Assembly: GCA_902564245.1 (NCBI GenBank)
Contig: CACFAF010000004.1
Coordinates: forward strand, 16,754-80,753
Length of the DNA stretch: 64,000 nucleotides
Direction of reading: 5' to 3'
DNA from: an uncultured Pelagibacteraceae bacterium
Lineage (GTDB): Bacteria; Pseudomonadota; Alphaproteobacteria; Pelagibacterales; Pelagibacteraceae
Of the stretch, positions 55,438 to 64,000 are shown piece after piece. The notes under the pieces were generated by a model. It saw only the letters and a program-made list of their open reading frames with translations, was not told where the DNA came from and did no database searches. How positions within the stretch are numbered: position 1 is the stretch's first letter; each line of letters starts with the position of its first letter. The translations under genes were made by a program, and so were the position numbers.

Positions 55438-56972
55438 AAAAAATAAGAAGAGCCTTAATTTCTGTTTCTGATAAAAAAAATTTAAAAACGCTTTTAAATA
55501 TATTTACTAAGTATAAAATTAAAATAATTAGTTCAGGAGGAACTTATAAAGAAATTAAGAAACTTAAATTTAAATGTACTGAAGTTTCAGATCATACTGG
55601 GTTTAAAGAAATTCTTGATGGAAGAGTAAAAACTTTACACCCTAGTATTTATGCAGGTATTTTAAGTAAAAGAAAAAATAAAAATCATAAAAAGCAACTT
55701 AAAAAAAATAATTTTGAAGAAATTGATTTAGTAATTGTAAATTTTTATCCTTTTGAAGAAGTTTTAAGTGCTACTAATAATGAAAATAAAATTATTGAAA
55801 ACATAGATATAGGTGGACCAACAATGGTAAGAGCCGCAGCAAAAAATTTCAATGATGTAACGGTTATTACTTCACAAAATCAATATGAAGAACTAATTAA
55901 TAATTTAAAAAGCAATAATGGTTCTACTTCATTATCTTTTAGGAGAAAAATGTCGGAAGAAGCTTTTGCCGAAACAGCTTATTATGACTCATTAATAACA
56001 AATTACTTTAATATCAGATCAAAAAACTTATTTCCTAAAAAAAAAATAATTCATAGCAAATTATTTGAAAAATTGAGATATGGTGAAAATCCACACCAAC
56101 AAGCTGCTATATATTCAAAAGATAAGAAATTAGATGTAGAGCAAATTCATGGAAAAAAATTAAGCTACAATAACTACAATGATATTTTTGCGGCATTAAA
56201 CGTTTCTAAATCTTTGCCAAAAAATACTGGAACTGTAATTATAAAACACGCAAACCCTTGTGGTGTTTCGATTCATAAAAATCATATTCAAAGTTTTAAT
56301 TTTGCTTTAGCGAGTGACCCTATAAGTGCTTTTGGAGGAATAGTCTCATGTAACTTTAAAATTAATAAAAATTTAGCTTTAAAAATGAATTCTCTTTTTT
56401 TTGAAGTTATAATAGGAATAGATTTTGATAAAGATGCAATTAAAATTTTGAAAAGAAAAAAAAATTTGAGAATTATTAGATCAAACAAATCATATATGTC
56501 ATATAACGAAAATTTTACATCAAAATTTGATTCAATATTAATTCAATCTCCAGATATAAAAATATTTAAGAAAAATGACTTTAAGATTGTATCTAAAATA
56601 AAGCCAACACGAGAACAATTAAAAAATTTAATTTTTTCATTTAATGTTTGCCGGTTTGTTCAATCTAACGCTATAGTTTTAACTCATAATAAAACAACAA
56701 TTGGGATAGGATCAGGACAACCAAGCAGACTTGATAGTTGTCAAATAGCAATTGATAAAATGAGAAAATTTCAAAATCTTGAAAATAAAGAAATATTTGC
56801 CGCCTCAGATGCTTTTTTTCCTTTTGTTGATGGAATTGAAAAATTGATTCAAGCAGGAGTTACAGGAGTCATACAACCTTCAGGGTCAATTAGGGATAAA
56901 GAAATAATAAAATTTGCAAATCAAACTAAAACTATTCTAGTATTTTCGAAAAGTAGACACTTTAAGCACTAA
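55434..56972 (+). CDS. purH: Bifunctional AICAR transformylase / IMP cyclohydrolase
   Basis: The last two steps of IMP synthesis. The 512-residue protein has the cyclohydrolase domain first (ALISVSDKKN, DGRVKTLHPSIYAGIL, NFYPFEE, DIGGPTMVRAAAKN) and the transformylase domain after residue 200 (LRYGENPHQQAA, IIKHANPCGVSIH, DAFFPFVDGIE, IQPSGSIRD). It uses 10-formyl-THF made by FolD. Its 3' end overlaps pcd by 11 bases. Confidence 0.97.
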   Translation: MKKIRRALISVSDKKNLKTLLNIFTKYKIKIISSGGTYKEIKKLKFKCTEVSDHTGFKEILDGRVKTLHPSIYAGILSKRKNKNHKKQLKKNNFEEIDLVIVNFYPFEEVLSATNNENKIIENIDIGGPTMVRAAAKNFNDVTVITSQNQYEELINNLKSNNGSTSLSFRRKMSEEAFAETAYYDSLITNYFNIRSKNLFPKKKIIHSKLFEKLRYGENPHQQAAIYSKDKKLDVEQIHGKKLSYNNYNDIFAALNVSKSLPKNTGTVIIKHANPCGVSIHKNHIQSFNFALASDPISAFGGIVSCNFKINKNLALKMNSLFFEVIIGIDFDKDAIKILKRKKNLRIIRSNKSYMSYNENFTSKFDSILIQSPDIKIFKKNDFKIVSKIKPTREQLKNLIFSFNVCRFVQSNAIVLTHNKTTIGIGSGQPSRLDSCQIAIDKMRKFQNLENKEIFAASDAFFPFVDGIEKLIQAGVTGVIQPSGSIRDKEIIKFANQTKTILVFSKSRHFKH

Positions 56973-57306
56973 GAATTTTATCTATTTTAGCAGCTAAAAT
57001 AAAATCGTTTTGGGATAATCCTTCTATTGCATGGGTTGTTATTATAATTTTTGCATATCCCCAACCAAAAGTAATATCTGGATGATGCCCTTCTGACTCT
57101 GAAATTTTTCCAACATTATTAACAAAATCTTGGCTTTCTAAAAAATTTTTAAATTTAAAATTTTTTTCTAAAAAATAAATTTTCTTTTCATTAGATTTAA
57201 CATCCCATCCATCCACTTTTTTCTGAAACTTATGGATTTCACTTAAATCTAGTGGGAGAACTCCACCTTCACAAGGTTCACATTTTTTATCAATTAATTC
57301 ACTCAT
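56962..57306 (-). CDS. phhB: Pterin-4a-carbinolamine dehydratase
   Basis: A 114-residue member of the PCD/DCoH family. The signature SEGHHPDITFGWGYAKII carries the active-site histidines; WDVKSNEKKIYFLEKNFKFK is typical of the first half. It normally recycles tetrahydrobiopterin-type cofactors for aromatic hydroxylases; no phhA is nearby. Its ATG is only eight bases after the CCA end of tRNA-Gly, leaving no room for a ribosome site once the tRNA is cut out. Confidence 0.93.
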   Translation of the reverse strand: MSELIDKKCEPCEGGVLPLDLSEIHKFQKKVDGWDVKSNEKKIYFLEKNFKFKNFLESQDFVNNVGKISESEGHHPDITFGWGYAKIIITTHAIEGLSQNDFILAAKIDKILSA

Positions 57307-57314
57307 AAGTCAAA

Positions 57315-57389
57315 TGGAGCGGGCAAAGGGGGTCGAACCCTCGACCTTCTCGTTGGCAACGAGACGCTCTACCACTGAGCTATGCCCGC
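57315..57389 (-). tRNA. tRNA-Gly(GCC), CCA encoded
   Basis: Minus strand. The acceptor arms GCGGGCA and TGCCCGC pair over 7 bp; the anticodon arm is TCTCG/CGAGA around a TTGCCAA loop with anticodon GCC; the D arm AGCTC-AGTGGT-AGAGC and T arm GAGGGTTCGACCCCC-like sequence are intact. TCCA closes the 3' end, so CCA is genomically encoded. Confidence 0.97.
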
Positions 57390-57399
57390 ATTTTTAATT

Positions 57400-57428
57400 A
57401 TTATAGTCTAGCAATTTTTTAAACACAA
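57400..57428 (-). promoter_or_regulatory. Promoter of tRNA-Gly(GCC)
   Basis: On the minus strand TTGTGT (57423-57428) and a perfect TATAAT (57400-57405) are 17 bases apart. The -10 box ends ten bases before the mature tRNA, so the 5' leader would be only a few bases. It would also drive the downstream pterin dehydratase gene. Confidence 0.75.
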
Positions 57429-57500
57429 CCTTAGTATATCAAAATAAAAAATTAATATTCATTTACTAGATAGGCTATTAAAAATTTGTTATAATTTAAA

Positions 57501-58145
57501 ATGAAAAAAGAAGAAGAATTACCAAATAAGGTTTCAGTATTTCCTTTATCAAACTTTATAATTTTTCCAAGAACAACTGTTCCACTTAATATATTTGAGC
57601 CAAGATATATTCAAATGATTGATGATTCTATGAAAAGTTCAAGATTAATAGGCTTAATTCAACCAAAAAAAAATTCAGCTCAGTCAGAACCAGAACTATA
57701 TGATATTGGCTGTCTAGGTAAGATAACTAGTTTTAATGAAACTGAAGATGGAAGATATTTAATAGTCGTAAATGGTATTAGTAGATTTAAAATTATGAAA
57801 GAAATTAAAAACGATAAACTTTATCGAGAGTGTGAAATAAGTTTTAATGATTTTAAGAACGATACTTATTATAAGGATGAAGAATTAAAATTTACTGATC
57901 TTAGATTAATATTTAAAAATCTAAAAACTTTATTTGAAAAAAAAGGATATACTATTAATTGGAAAGAATTAGAAAAAAATAACTTAGATCAAATAATTAA
58001 TACTCTTTCCATAGCTTCCCCTTTCACTTTAGAAGAAAAACAAGCTCTTCTTGAAACCAAAGATTTAAATTTAAGAAAAAATAAATTGGAAGAGATTCTT
58101 AAAACTTATGTTTCTGGAGATTATATTAATACAACTATACAATAA
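57501..58145 (+). CDS. Stand-alone Lon protease N-terminal (LON substrate-binding) domain protein
   Basis: A 214-residue protein consisting only of the Lon N-domain: VFPLSNFIIFPRTTVPLNIF, EPRYIQMIDD, GCLGKITSFNETEDGRY and the C-terminal helical part LSIASPFTLEEKQALLET. No ATPase or protease domain follows. Such proteins are common in alphaproteobacteria with unclear function. A TATAAT box ends four bases before the ATG, so the message may be leaderless. Confidence 0.92.
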   Translation: MKKEEELPNKVSVFPLSNFIIFPRTTVPLNIFEPRYIQMIDDSMKSSRLIGLIQPKKNSAQSEPELYDIGCLGKITSFNETEDGRYLIVVNGISRFKIMKEIKNDKLYRECEISFNDFKNDTYYKDEELKFTDLRLIFKNLKTLFEKKGYTINWKELEKNNLDQIINTLSIASPFTLEEKQALLETKDLNLRKNKLEEILKTYVSGDYINTTIQ

Positions 58146-58147
58146 AT

Positions 58148-59245
58148 TTATAAAACTGAGCCTTTATCTGCGTAATTTGAAAAAAAATTATTTATAAATC
58201 TATTTTTATCAATAAATTTAAATAAATAATTTGAATAGTTTTTTGAAGTTCTGCTATCAAAATTAAAAAATTCGTGAATAAAATCAATACCAAAGGCAAA
58301 AGCAAAATTAAAGTGTTTAGTTTGTTTTTCAAATTCCTTGTATATAGAACTATCTAAAGGGAGACCTAAATTAATACGGTTTTGTATAATTTGTGAAAAA
58401 ATTTTAATGTCTCTTAAAGTCATATTGAATCCTTGGCCAGCTAATGGGTGGATTTTGTGGAGAACATCACCAAATCCCATTAAATTTTTATTGTAGTAAT
58501 TTCTTGATATGGAAAAATTTAAATTAAATTTTTCAATTTTACTAAAATTTTTAATATCATAAAAATTATTATATTTTGTGATCAAATCTATTATTTGATT
58601 TTCATTTAAATTTTTTTCCTTTCCTAAAATTGAAAAAACTATAGATGTTTGATTTTTAGAAAGTGGTAAAAATGCGATTGGTCCAATCTTAGTAAATATT
58701 TGTATTGCTTTTTTATTTTTAATATTCTTATGATTTAAAACTGTAGTATAAGCAAAACTATCATAATTTTTATCTATTTGATAATTAAAAAATTTTTTTG
58801 AAATTTCACTCTTAGTATCACAATTAATCACTAAATCATAATTTTGATTATTTAAAATTTTTTTATAAGATGAACTGTTTTTAATTATTTTTTTTTTAAA
58901 TAATTTATTTTTTTTTAAATCATTTTTTAAAAGATTATACAAGTCATTATTTTTAAATATTGAAAATAATTGCTTATCGTTTTTTTCAAAATTTAAAATT
59001 TTATCATATTCATATTTTTCACTATAAACTTCAATTTGATTAATATTCCAAAAAAAAATTTTTTTTAGACTCAATATTTCTTTATTAAAAAAATCCAAAT
59101 TATTTTTAGATATTCCAACAGTTCTAGTTTGAAGAATCTTATTTTTAAAATTTTTACTATAGAGATTAACATTAATTCGCTTATTAACTAATATTTTAGC
59201 TAATGATAGGCTAGTAAGATTATCTCCAATTAAACAAACATTCAT
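58148..59245 (-). CDS. FAD-dependent monooxygenase, UbiH/Coq6 type
   Basis: A 365-residue flavoprotein hydroxylase likely acting in ubiquinone synthesis. It has the N-terminal nucleotide motif region VCLIGDNLTSLSLAKIL (less glycine-rich than usual), DYDLVINCD-like DLVINCDTKSE, and the second FAD motif LMGFGDVLHKIHPLAGQGFNMTLRD. Which ring position it hydroxylates cannot be told. Confidence 0.87.
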   Translation of the reverse strand: MNVCLIGDNLTSLSLAKILVNKRINVNLYSKNFKNKILQTRTVGISKNNLDFFNKEILSLKKIFFWNINQIEVYSEKYEYDKILNFEKNDKQLFSIFKNNDLYNLLKNDLKKNKLFKKKIIKNSSSYKKILNNQNYDLVINCDTKSEISKKFFNYQIDKNYDSFAYTTVLNHKNIKNKKAIQIFTKIGPIAFLPLSKNQTSIVFSILGKEKNLNENQIIDLITKYNNFYDIKNFSKIEKFNLNFSISRNYYNKNLMGFGDVLHKIHPLAGQGFNMTLRDIKIFSQIIQNRINLGLPLDSSIYKEFEKQTKHFNFAFAFGIDFIHEFFNFDSRTSKNYSNYLFKFIDKNRFINNFFSNYADKGSVL

Positions 59246-59310
59246 ATTTAAAATTTAATTTTAACCATAATTATTAAATGATACAAAGTGATTAATTTGA
59301 TTCATTTTTT

Positions 59311-61401
59311 ATGGAAATTAAAAATATAGCTAACTTTACTCTAAATTTCATAATAAAGAGTATTGTTCAGATAATAGGGCTTATTATAACATTTAAGGGT
59401 CTTTTTTTAATAATTTCGCTTCTAAGTTTTTCTCCAGATGATCCAAATTTTATTTTTCCAGATAATACAGAAATTAAAAACTTGCTAGGAATTAAAGGAA
59501 GTATAGTTGCAGATATTTTTTTTCAATCTTTAGGGATAATTTCATTACTTGTTTCAATAAGCTTAATAATTACTGGTTTTAATATTATAAAATCTAAAAA
59601 GATTATTTTAATTGTTGAAAATTATTTTTTTATCGTTCTTTATTCATTAATAGGATCTTTATTTTTTGCAATTTATTATTCAAATTCTTTTTGGCTACCA
59701 ATAAATGGAAATGGTGGTTTTGTAGGAAAATTTTTAGAAAATACTTTTTTATTTTCAATAATAGATATTAATCAAAAAATTTCATATTTTTTTTTATTAA
59801 TAATAATATTTTCATTATTTCTTTTTAGTGTCAATTTTAGTTTAAAATCTTTTATTAATTTAATTAGAAAATTAGTTAATTTATTTATTCTAAAAAAAGA
59901 AAAAAATTATACTAATAAAAATGAAGTTATAAATGAATATATTCCTCAAGAAGAAATTAAAAATCTTATACAAGAAGATCTTCCATTTATTAAAAATGAA
60001 AAAAAAGAAAATAGTGAAAAAACTAATTTTAAATTACCTTCAATAAACTTATTGAAATTAGTCTCAAAAAAAGAGAAACAAAAATCAAATGAAATAGAGA
60101 ATGAAAATGTAGAATTTTTAGAAAAAATTCTTTTAGACTTTGGTGTTCAAGGAAAAATTAAAAAAGTTAGCCAAGGACCAGTAGTTACTTTAAATGAATT
60201 TGAACCAGCAGCAGGTATCAAAGTTTCTAAAATAATAAATCTATCAGAGGACATCGCAAGAAATACTAGCTCTGAATCAGCACGAATTTCAACAATACCA
60301 GGAAGAAATACAATAGGAATAGAGTTGCCAAATACATCAAGAGAAAATGTTTACCTAAGTGAAATATTATCTCATAATGAGTTTGCAAAAAAAGATTTTA
60401 AACTTCCAATTGCTCTGGGTAAAAATATTTCTGGCTTACCAGTTATTGGTGATTTAACTTCTATGCCTCATCTATTAATTGCTGGTACAACCGGTTCAGG
60501 TAAGTCTGTTTGTATTAATACAATAATACTTTCATTGTTATACAAACATCCACCAGAAAAATGCAAATTTATTCTCATAGATCCTAAAATGTTAGAACTT
60601 TCGACTTATGAAGGTGTCCCTCATCTACTTTGTCCAGTTATTACTGAAGCCAAAAAGGCTGCTTCAGTTTTAGGATGGGTTGTCAAAGAAATGGAAAGTA
60701 GATATCGATTAATGACAAAAGAAGGTGTTAGAAATATAGATGGATATAACTCTAAACATAAACATCCTATGCCCTACATCGTAGTAATAGTAGATGAAAT
60801 GTCAGATTTGATGTTAGTTGCAGGAAAAGAGATTGAAAGCTACATTCAAAAATTATCTCAAATGGCTAGAGCTGCGGGAATTCATATTATTATGGCAACA
60901 CAAAGACCAAGTGTTGATGTAATAACAGGTACAATAAAAGCAAATTTTCCAACTAGAATATCTTTTCAAGTAACTTCAAAAATTGATAGTAGAACAATAT
61001 TAGGAGAACAAGGAGCAGAGCAACTTCTAGGAAAAGGAGACATGTTATATATGTCATCAGCTAACAGAATAGTCAGAATTCATGCACCGTATGTATCTGA
61101 AAATGAAATAGAAAAAATTAATAATTTTTTAAGATCCCAAGAGGAGCCTGAATATGTAGATGAGATATTAAATTTTGCTGACGAAAAAGAGATAGATGAA
61201 AATGCTTTAGGAAATAATGAAAAAGATGAACTTTATAACGCAGCTTTAGAAATTATTAGATCTGAGAGAAAAGCATCAACATCCTTTCTACAAAGAAAGC
61301 TTCAAATTGGATACAATCGTGCTGCAAGAATAATTGATATGATGGAAGCAGATGGAATAATTAGCAAAGCAAATCATGTAGGAAAAAGAGAAGTTCTTTG
61401 A
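59311..61401 (+). CDS. ftsK: DNA translocase FtsK
   Basis: A 696-residue septal DNA pump. About four N-terminal membrane helices (residues 10-180), a short charged linker, then the motor with Walker A GTTGSGKSV (392-400), Walker B IVVIVDEMSDLM, ATQRPSVDVITGTIK and SRTILGEQGAEQLLGKGDM. The C-terminal gamma winged helix (RKASTSFLQRKLQIGYNRAA) is present and would read KOPS-like sites. It shares two to four bases with lolA. Confidence 0.97.
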   Translation: MEIKNIANFTLNFIIKSIVQIIGLIITFKGLFLIISLLSFSPDDPNFIFPDNTEIKNLLGIKGSIVADIFFQSLGIISLLVSISLIITGFNIIKSKKIILIVENYFFIVLYSLIGSLFFAIYYSNSFWLPINGNGGFVGKFLENTFLFSIIDINQKISYFFLLIIIFSLFLFSVNFSLKSFINLIRKLVNLFILKKEKNYTNKNEVINEYIPQEEIKNLIQEDLPFIKNEKKENSEKTNFKLPSINLLKLVSKKEKQKSNEIENENVEFLEKILLDFGVQGKIKKVSQGPVVTLNEFEPAAGIKVSKIINLSEDIARNTSSESARISTIPGRNTIGIELPNTSRENVYLSEILSHNEFAKKDFKLPIALGKNISGLPVIGDLTSMPHLLIAGTTGSGKSVCINTIILSLLYKHPPEKCKFILIDPKMLELSTYEGVPHLLCPVITEAKKAASVLGWVVKEMESRYRLMTKEGVRNIDGYNSKHKHPMPYIVVIVDEMSDLMLVAGKEIESYIQKLSQMARAAGIHIIMATQRPSVDVITGTIKANFPTRISFQVTSKIDSRTILGEQGAEQLLGKGDMLYMSSANRIVRIHAPYVSENEIEKINNFLRSQEEPEYVDEILNFADEKEIDENALGNNEKDELYNAALEIIRSERKASTSFLQRKLQIGYNRAARIIDMMEADGIISKANHVGKREVL

Positions 61402-61955
61402 TAAAAAAAATAATATTAATTTATATATTCTTAGCTTTTTCATTACAAGCTAATGCATCATTTAAAGAAAATATTATATCAAATTTAAAGAACACAAATA
61501 ATATTAAATTTTTCTTTAAACAAACTATTAATGAAAAAACGGAAGATGGAGAATGTATAATTGAGTATCCCAAAAAAATTTATTGTGCTTATAATAATTT
61601 GAACAAAAAAATAATGGTTTCGAATGGAAAATCTCTAGCTATCAAAATACAAAATATTAAACAATATTATGTTTATCCTCTTAAAAAAACACCTTTAGAG
61701 TATATTTTAGATAAGGAATATTTGATAAAAGAAATAAAAAAAATAAATCCAAGGATCATAGATGATAAGTACATTAATTTTACTCTAATAAATCAAGATA
61801 ATAAAATAAATATTTTTTTTAATAAAGAAGATTTAAATTTAATTGGTTGGCAAACAGAAGATATATATCAAAATTTAGTAATTACTTTTATTTCTAACAT
61901 TAGAATAAACCAAAAGATTGATAAAAATATTTTTAAACTTCCTAAGATGAATTAA
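61398..61955 (+). CDS. lolA: Outer-membrane lipoprotein carrier LolA family protein
   Basis: A 185-residue exported protein with a signal peptide ending near LQANA. The body has KFFFKQTINEKTEDGECIIEYP, KKIMVSNGKSLAIK and DLNLIGWQTED, the pattern of LolA, which ferries lipoproteins across the periplasm. The start is TTG overlapping the ftsK stop (TTGA). ftsK-lolA is a standard alphaproteobacterial pair. Confidence 0.85.
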   Translation: MIKKIILIYIFLAFSLQANASFKENIISNLKNTNNIKFFFKQTINEKTEDGECIIEYPKKIYCAYNNLNKKIMVSNGKSLAIKIQNIKQYYVYPLKKTPLEYILDKEYLIKEIKKINPRIIDDKYINFTLINQDNKINIFFNKEDLNLIGWQTEDIYQNLVITFISNIRINQKIDKNIFKLPKMN

Positions 61956-62466
61956 GAGAATAATTCTTTAAATGTTCAGATTTAAAAACCCTCATACCTC
62001 TAGATAAATAATTCTTTAAAGCGTTTTTATGATCCAATGAACATGTGTGACACCAAACTCTTTTTACTTTATAGAAAGAGAATGATTTTTTTAAAGCTTC
62101 ACTTAAAAGATATCCACCTAATTTCATCCCAAAATAATCTTCTAATATGCCAAAATAAGCAATCTCTGCTTCCTTTTTTTCATTATGAAGTATTAATTCA
62201 AAATAACCAGCAAAGTCTTCATTATGTTTTAAAACGAAAGTAAATAAATTTTTATTTGAAACATAATCAATCCAATTTTGATCTGTCCACACAAGTCTAT
62301 CAACCCATTTATATTTTTTCCCAATCTGTTTGTATAAAAATTTATTTAACTGAAAATCATTTGGTTCAACTAAATTTACTGAATAACTTTCTTTTGGTTT
62401 TGAGATCTGATTGATATCTTCTTCAGATTTAATCTCTAAATATTGTCTAAGAATATTTTTTATCAC
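61942..62466 (-). CDS. GNAT family N-acetyltransferase
   Basis: A 174-residue acetyltransferase. The acetyl-CoA-binding part YFGILEDYFGMKLGGYLLSEAL and the following RVWCHTCSLDHKNALKNYLSRGM are classic GNAT motifs A and B. Substrate unknown. It overlaps the HIT gene by four bases and is the last gene of the histidine-operon tail. Confidence 0.9.
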   Translation of the reverse strand: MIKNILRQYLEIKSEEDINQISKPKESYSVNLVEPNDFQLNKFLYKQIGKKYKWVDRLVWTDQNWIDYVSNKNLFTFVLKHNEDFAGYFELILHNEKKEAEIAYFGILEDYFGMKLGGYLLSEALKKSFSFYKVKRVWCHTCSLDHKNALKNYLSRGMRVFKSEHLKNYSLNSS

Positions 62467-62828
62467 TGAACCATTCTACCAATTTTCTCACCACCAAAAA
62501 GATGAAAGTGTAAATGCGGGACTTCTTGTCCTCCATCACCACCAATATTTGCTAATGCTCTATATCCCTTTCCGGTATCTATGGAAATTCCAAGTTTTTT
62601 AGCTACAATATTTATTCCTTTCAGCATTCCTACTATCTCCTCTGAAGAAGCATTTGAGCTAAAATCATCTAGATCAATATACTTTCCTTTTGGAATAACT
62701 AATGCATGTATTTTTTTTTGAGGATTAATATCATGAAAAGACAAAACAAATTCATCCTCGTAAATTTTTTTACAAGGTATTTCTCCTCTTAGTATTTTTG
62801 CAAATATATTATTATTATCATAACTCAT
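62463..62828 (-). CDS. HIT family protein, HinT-like
   Basis: A 121-residue histidine-triad nucleotide hydrolase: NIFAKILRGEIPCKKIYED at the start, HALVIPKGKYIDL, and the active-site HLHFHLFGGEKIGRMV. HinT-type enzymes cleave AMP-lysine and related phosphoramidates. It overlaps hisE by four bases. Confidence 0.95.
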   Translation of the reverse strand: MSYDNNNIFAKILRGEIPCKKIYEDEFVLSFHDINPQKKIHALVIPKGKYIDLDDFSSNASSEEIVGMLKGINIVAKKLGISIDTGKGYRALANIGGDGGQEVPHLHFHLFGGEKIGRMVQ

Positions 62829-63097
62829 TTTTTTCTTTTATCTAACTCTTCCATAATTTCTTCAATTTTAACATCATTTGCTTCAAGATACATTATCAAA
62901 TGATAAAAAACATCAGCAGCTTCATGAATTATATTAGTATTTTTTTCAACAGCTTCTATTAATTCATTAATTTCCTCTAAGACTTTATCTTTACTTAAAG
63001 ATTTATTGCTTAATAATTTGTTGGTATAAGAACCATCAACTGGATTATTTTTTCTTTCTCTTGCAAGTTTAAATAGGCTTTCTAATGTATTAAGCAT
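62825..63097 (-). CDS. hisE: Phosphoribosyl-ATP pyrophosphatase
   Basis: A 90-residue all-helical MazG-like enzyme of the second histidine step: ERKNNPVDGSYTNKLL, KVLEEINELIEAVE and HEAADVFYHLIMYLE with the metal-binding acids. hisI, fused in some bacteria, is separate here. It starts one base after hisF ends. Confidence 0.95.
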   Translation of the reverse strand: MLNTLESLFKLARERKNNPVDGSYTNKLLSNKSLSKDKVLEEINELIEAVEKNTNIIHEAADVFYHLIMYLEANDVKIEEIMEELDKRKK

Positions 63098-63098
63098 A

Positions 63099-63854
63099 TT
63101 AAATCCTAACAGGTATTCCTTTTGAGTCCAAATATTCTTTAGCTTCTTTTACAGAATATTTTCCATAGTGAAATATTGATGCTGCTAAAACAGCACTAGC
63201 ATTTCCAAGTTTAATGCCATCAACTAAATGATCTAGATTCCCAACTCCGCCAGATGCTATGACAGGAATATTTATTTTTGAAGATATTTTGGACATTAGC
63301 TCAATATCGTAGCCAACTTGAGTTCCATCTCTATCCATTGACGTTACTAACAACTCCCCTGCTCCACTTTCTTCCATTTTTTTTGAAAATTCTATTGCAT
63401 CAACTTTTGAATTATTTCTTCCTCCATGAGTAAAAATTTCCCAATTATCTCCATTTTTTTTTGCATCTATAGCAACTACAATACACTGTGATCCAAACTT
63501 TCTAGAGCTTTCAACAACTACATCTGGGTTTTCCACCGCAGCAGTATTAATAGAAACTTTGTCAGCTCCACATTTTAGTAATTTATTAATATCATCAACA
63601 CTTCTAACACCACCACCAACTGTTAATGGGACAAAACATTTCTTAGAAGTTTTTTTTACAACATCATAAATTGTATCTCTATTTTCATTTGAAGCAGTAA
63701 TATCTAGAAAACAAATTTCATCAGCACCCCCATCGCTGTAAATCTTTGCTTGTTCAACTGGATCTCCTGCATCTTTAAGATCAACAAAGTTAATACCTTT
63801 AACAACACGACCATTCTTAACATCTAAACATGGTATTATTCTATTTTTAAGCAT
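63099..63854 (-). CDS. hisF: Imidazole glycerol phosphate synthase cyclase subunit
   Basis: A 251-residue TIM barrel with both catalytic aspartates visible: D11 in [16 protein letters not shown] and D130 in [25 protein letters not shown] and [15 protein letters not shown] are the phosphate loops. It overlaps the end of hisA by eight bases. Confidence 0.98.
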   Translation of the reverse strand: MLKNRIIPCLDVKNGRVVKGINFVDLKDAGDPVEQAKIYSDGGADEICFLDITASNENRDTIYDVVKKTSKKCFVPLTVGGGVRSVDDINKLLKCGADKVSINTAAVENPDVVVESSRKFGSQCIVVAIDAKKNGDNWEIFTHGGRNNSKVDAIEFSKKMEESGAGELLVTSMDRDGTQVGYDIELMSKISSKINIPVIASGGVGNLDHLVDGIKLGNASAVLAASIFHYGKYSVKEAKEYLDSKGIPVRI

Positions 63855-64000
63855 CTAATTCTTTCACCAGTTCTTCTAATTTAATATCGCCATCGTAAAT
63901 AGCTTTTCCAACTATTATACCTTCAATATTTTTTAAGCTCTTTGCTTTTTTAATATCATCGATAGAAGAAACTCCACCAGATATAACTACAGGACAATTA
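63847..64000 (-). CDS. hisA: HisA isomerase, C-terminal part (cut by window edge)
   Basis: The last 50 or so codons of a TIM-barrel protein: [19 protein letters not shown], then [20 protein letters not shown], the C-terminal phosphate loop of HisA (phosphoribosylformimino-AICAR isomerase). It runs into hisF with an eight-base overlap, the usual hisA-hisF order. The N-terminal part is outside the window. Confidence 0.93.
   Translation of the reverse strand, partial: NCPVVISGGVSSIDDIKKAKSLKNIEGIIVGKAIYDGDIKLEELVKELDA

Noticed and set aside
62037..62602. Plus-strand frames opposite the GNAT and HIT genes
   Set aside because: Both are antisense to genes with clear acetyltransferase and histidine-triad motifs.
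1..64000. CRISPR array, insertion sequence, prophage or conjugative element
   Set aside because: No regularly spaced repeats, transposase, integrase or phage structural motifs were found in any frame.

Overview
The window looks like a chromosome segment of a SAR11-clade alphaproteobacterium (Candidatus Pelagibacter or a close relative). Three things point there: very AT-rich DNA with Lys/Asn/Ile-rich proteins, extremely tight gene packing (no gene-free stretch over about 200 bases, many 1-11 base overlaps), and alphaproteobacterial gene neighbourhoods (rpsP-trmD-rplS, hemC/tsaD, ftsK-lolA, dapF-ftsY, hisA-hisF-hisE). I see no insertion sequences, phage genes, CRISPR arrays or rRNA genes. One tRNA is present. 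Identifications rest on recognising motifs and families by eye; no database search was run.

Layout. 1-13,020 is one long minus-strand run: ffh, rpsP, trmD, rplS, leuC, leuD, leuB, then a DMSP demethylation block (dmdC, dmdB, an alpha/beta hydrolase, dmdA), asd, sdhC and the start of sdhD. A GC-rich four-way-junction RNA sits just in front of ffh (13,037-13,128). 13,178-17,808 holds dapF-ftsY, a UMF1-type transporter and small or hypothetical genes, including a 58-residue membrane protein. 17,801-28,816 is a minus-strand uptake and catabolic block: a TRAP transporter (dctP, terminator, dctQ, dctM), an amidase, a D-2-hydroxyacid dehydrogenase, a GlcD-like FAD oxidase, an aminotransferase, two tandem FMN 2-hydroxyacid dehydrogenases and a PagL-like outer-membrane protein. 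It looks built to import and oxidise 2-hydroxy or 2-oxo acids such as lactate.

28,850-32,976 is a cytochrome c maturation cluster (ccmC, D, E, F, G, H, without ccmA, ccmB or ccmI). Upstream is a hairpin RNA candidate with a pyrimidine-rich loop (33,038-33,090), then hspQ. 33,558-41,405 is mixed: yciB, DUF2794, a Bax-inhibitor-1 protein, an aldo/keto reductase, an IalB-like protein, a 2OG-Fe(II) oxygenase-like protein, argG, and a photolyase/cryptochrome followed by a 41-residue DUF2256 zinc-finger protein. 41,406-46,374 carries folD, yggT, an MscS channel, hemD, hemC and tsaD. 46,376-52,678 carries an epimerase, an EVE protein, acetyl-CoA synthetase, and a two-subunit sodium/monocarboxylate symporter, an apparent acetate uptake and activation set.

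52,744-64,000 has a second YggT protein, rpe, a heparinase-like protein, purH, pcd behind tRNA-Gly(GCC), a stand-alone Lon N-domain protein, a UbiH-type monooxygenase, ftsK-lolA, and a histidine operon tail (hisA partial, hisF, hisE, HIT protein, GNAT). The most interesting non-coding items are the ffh-leader RNA, the hspQ-ccmC hairpin, and the tRNA-Gly-pcd arrangement with only 8 bases between the tRNA CCA end and the start codon.
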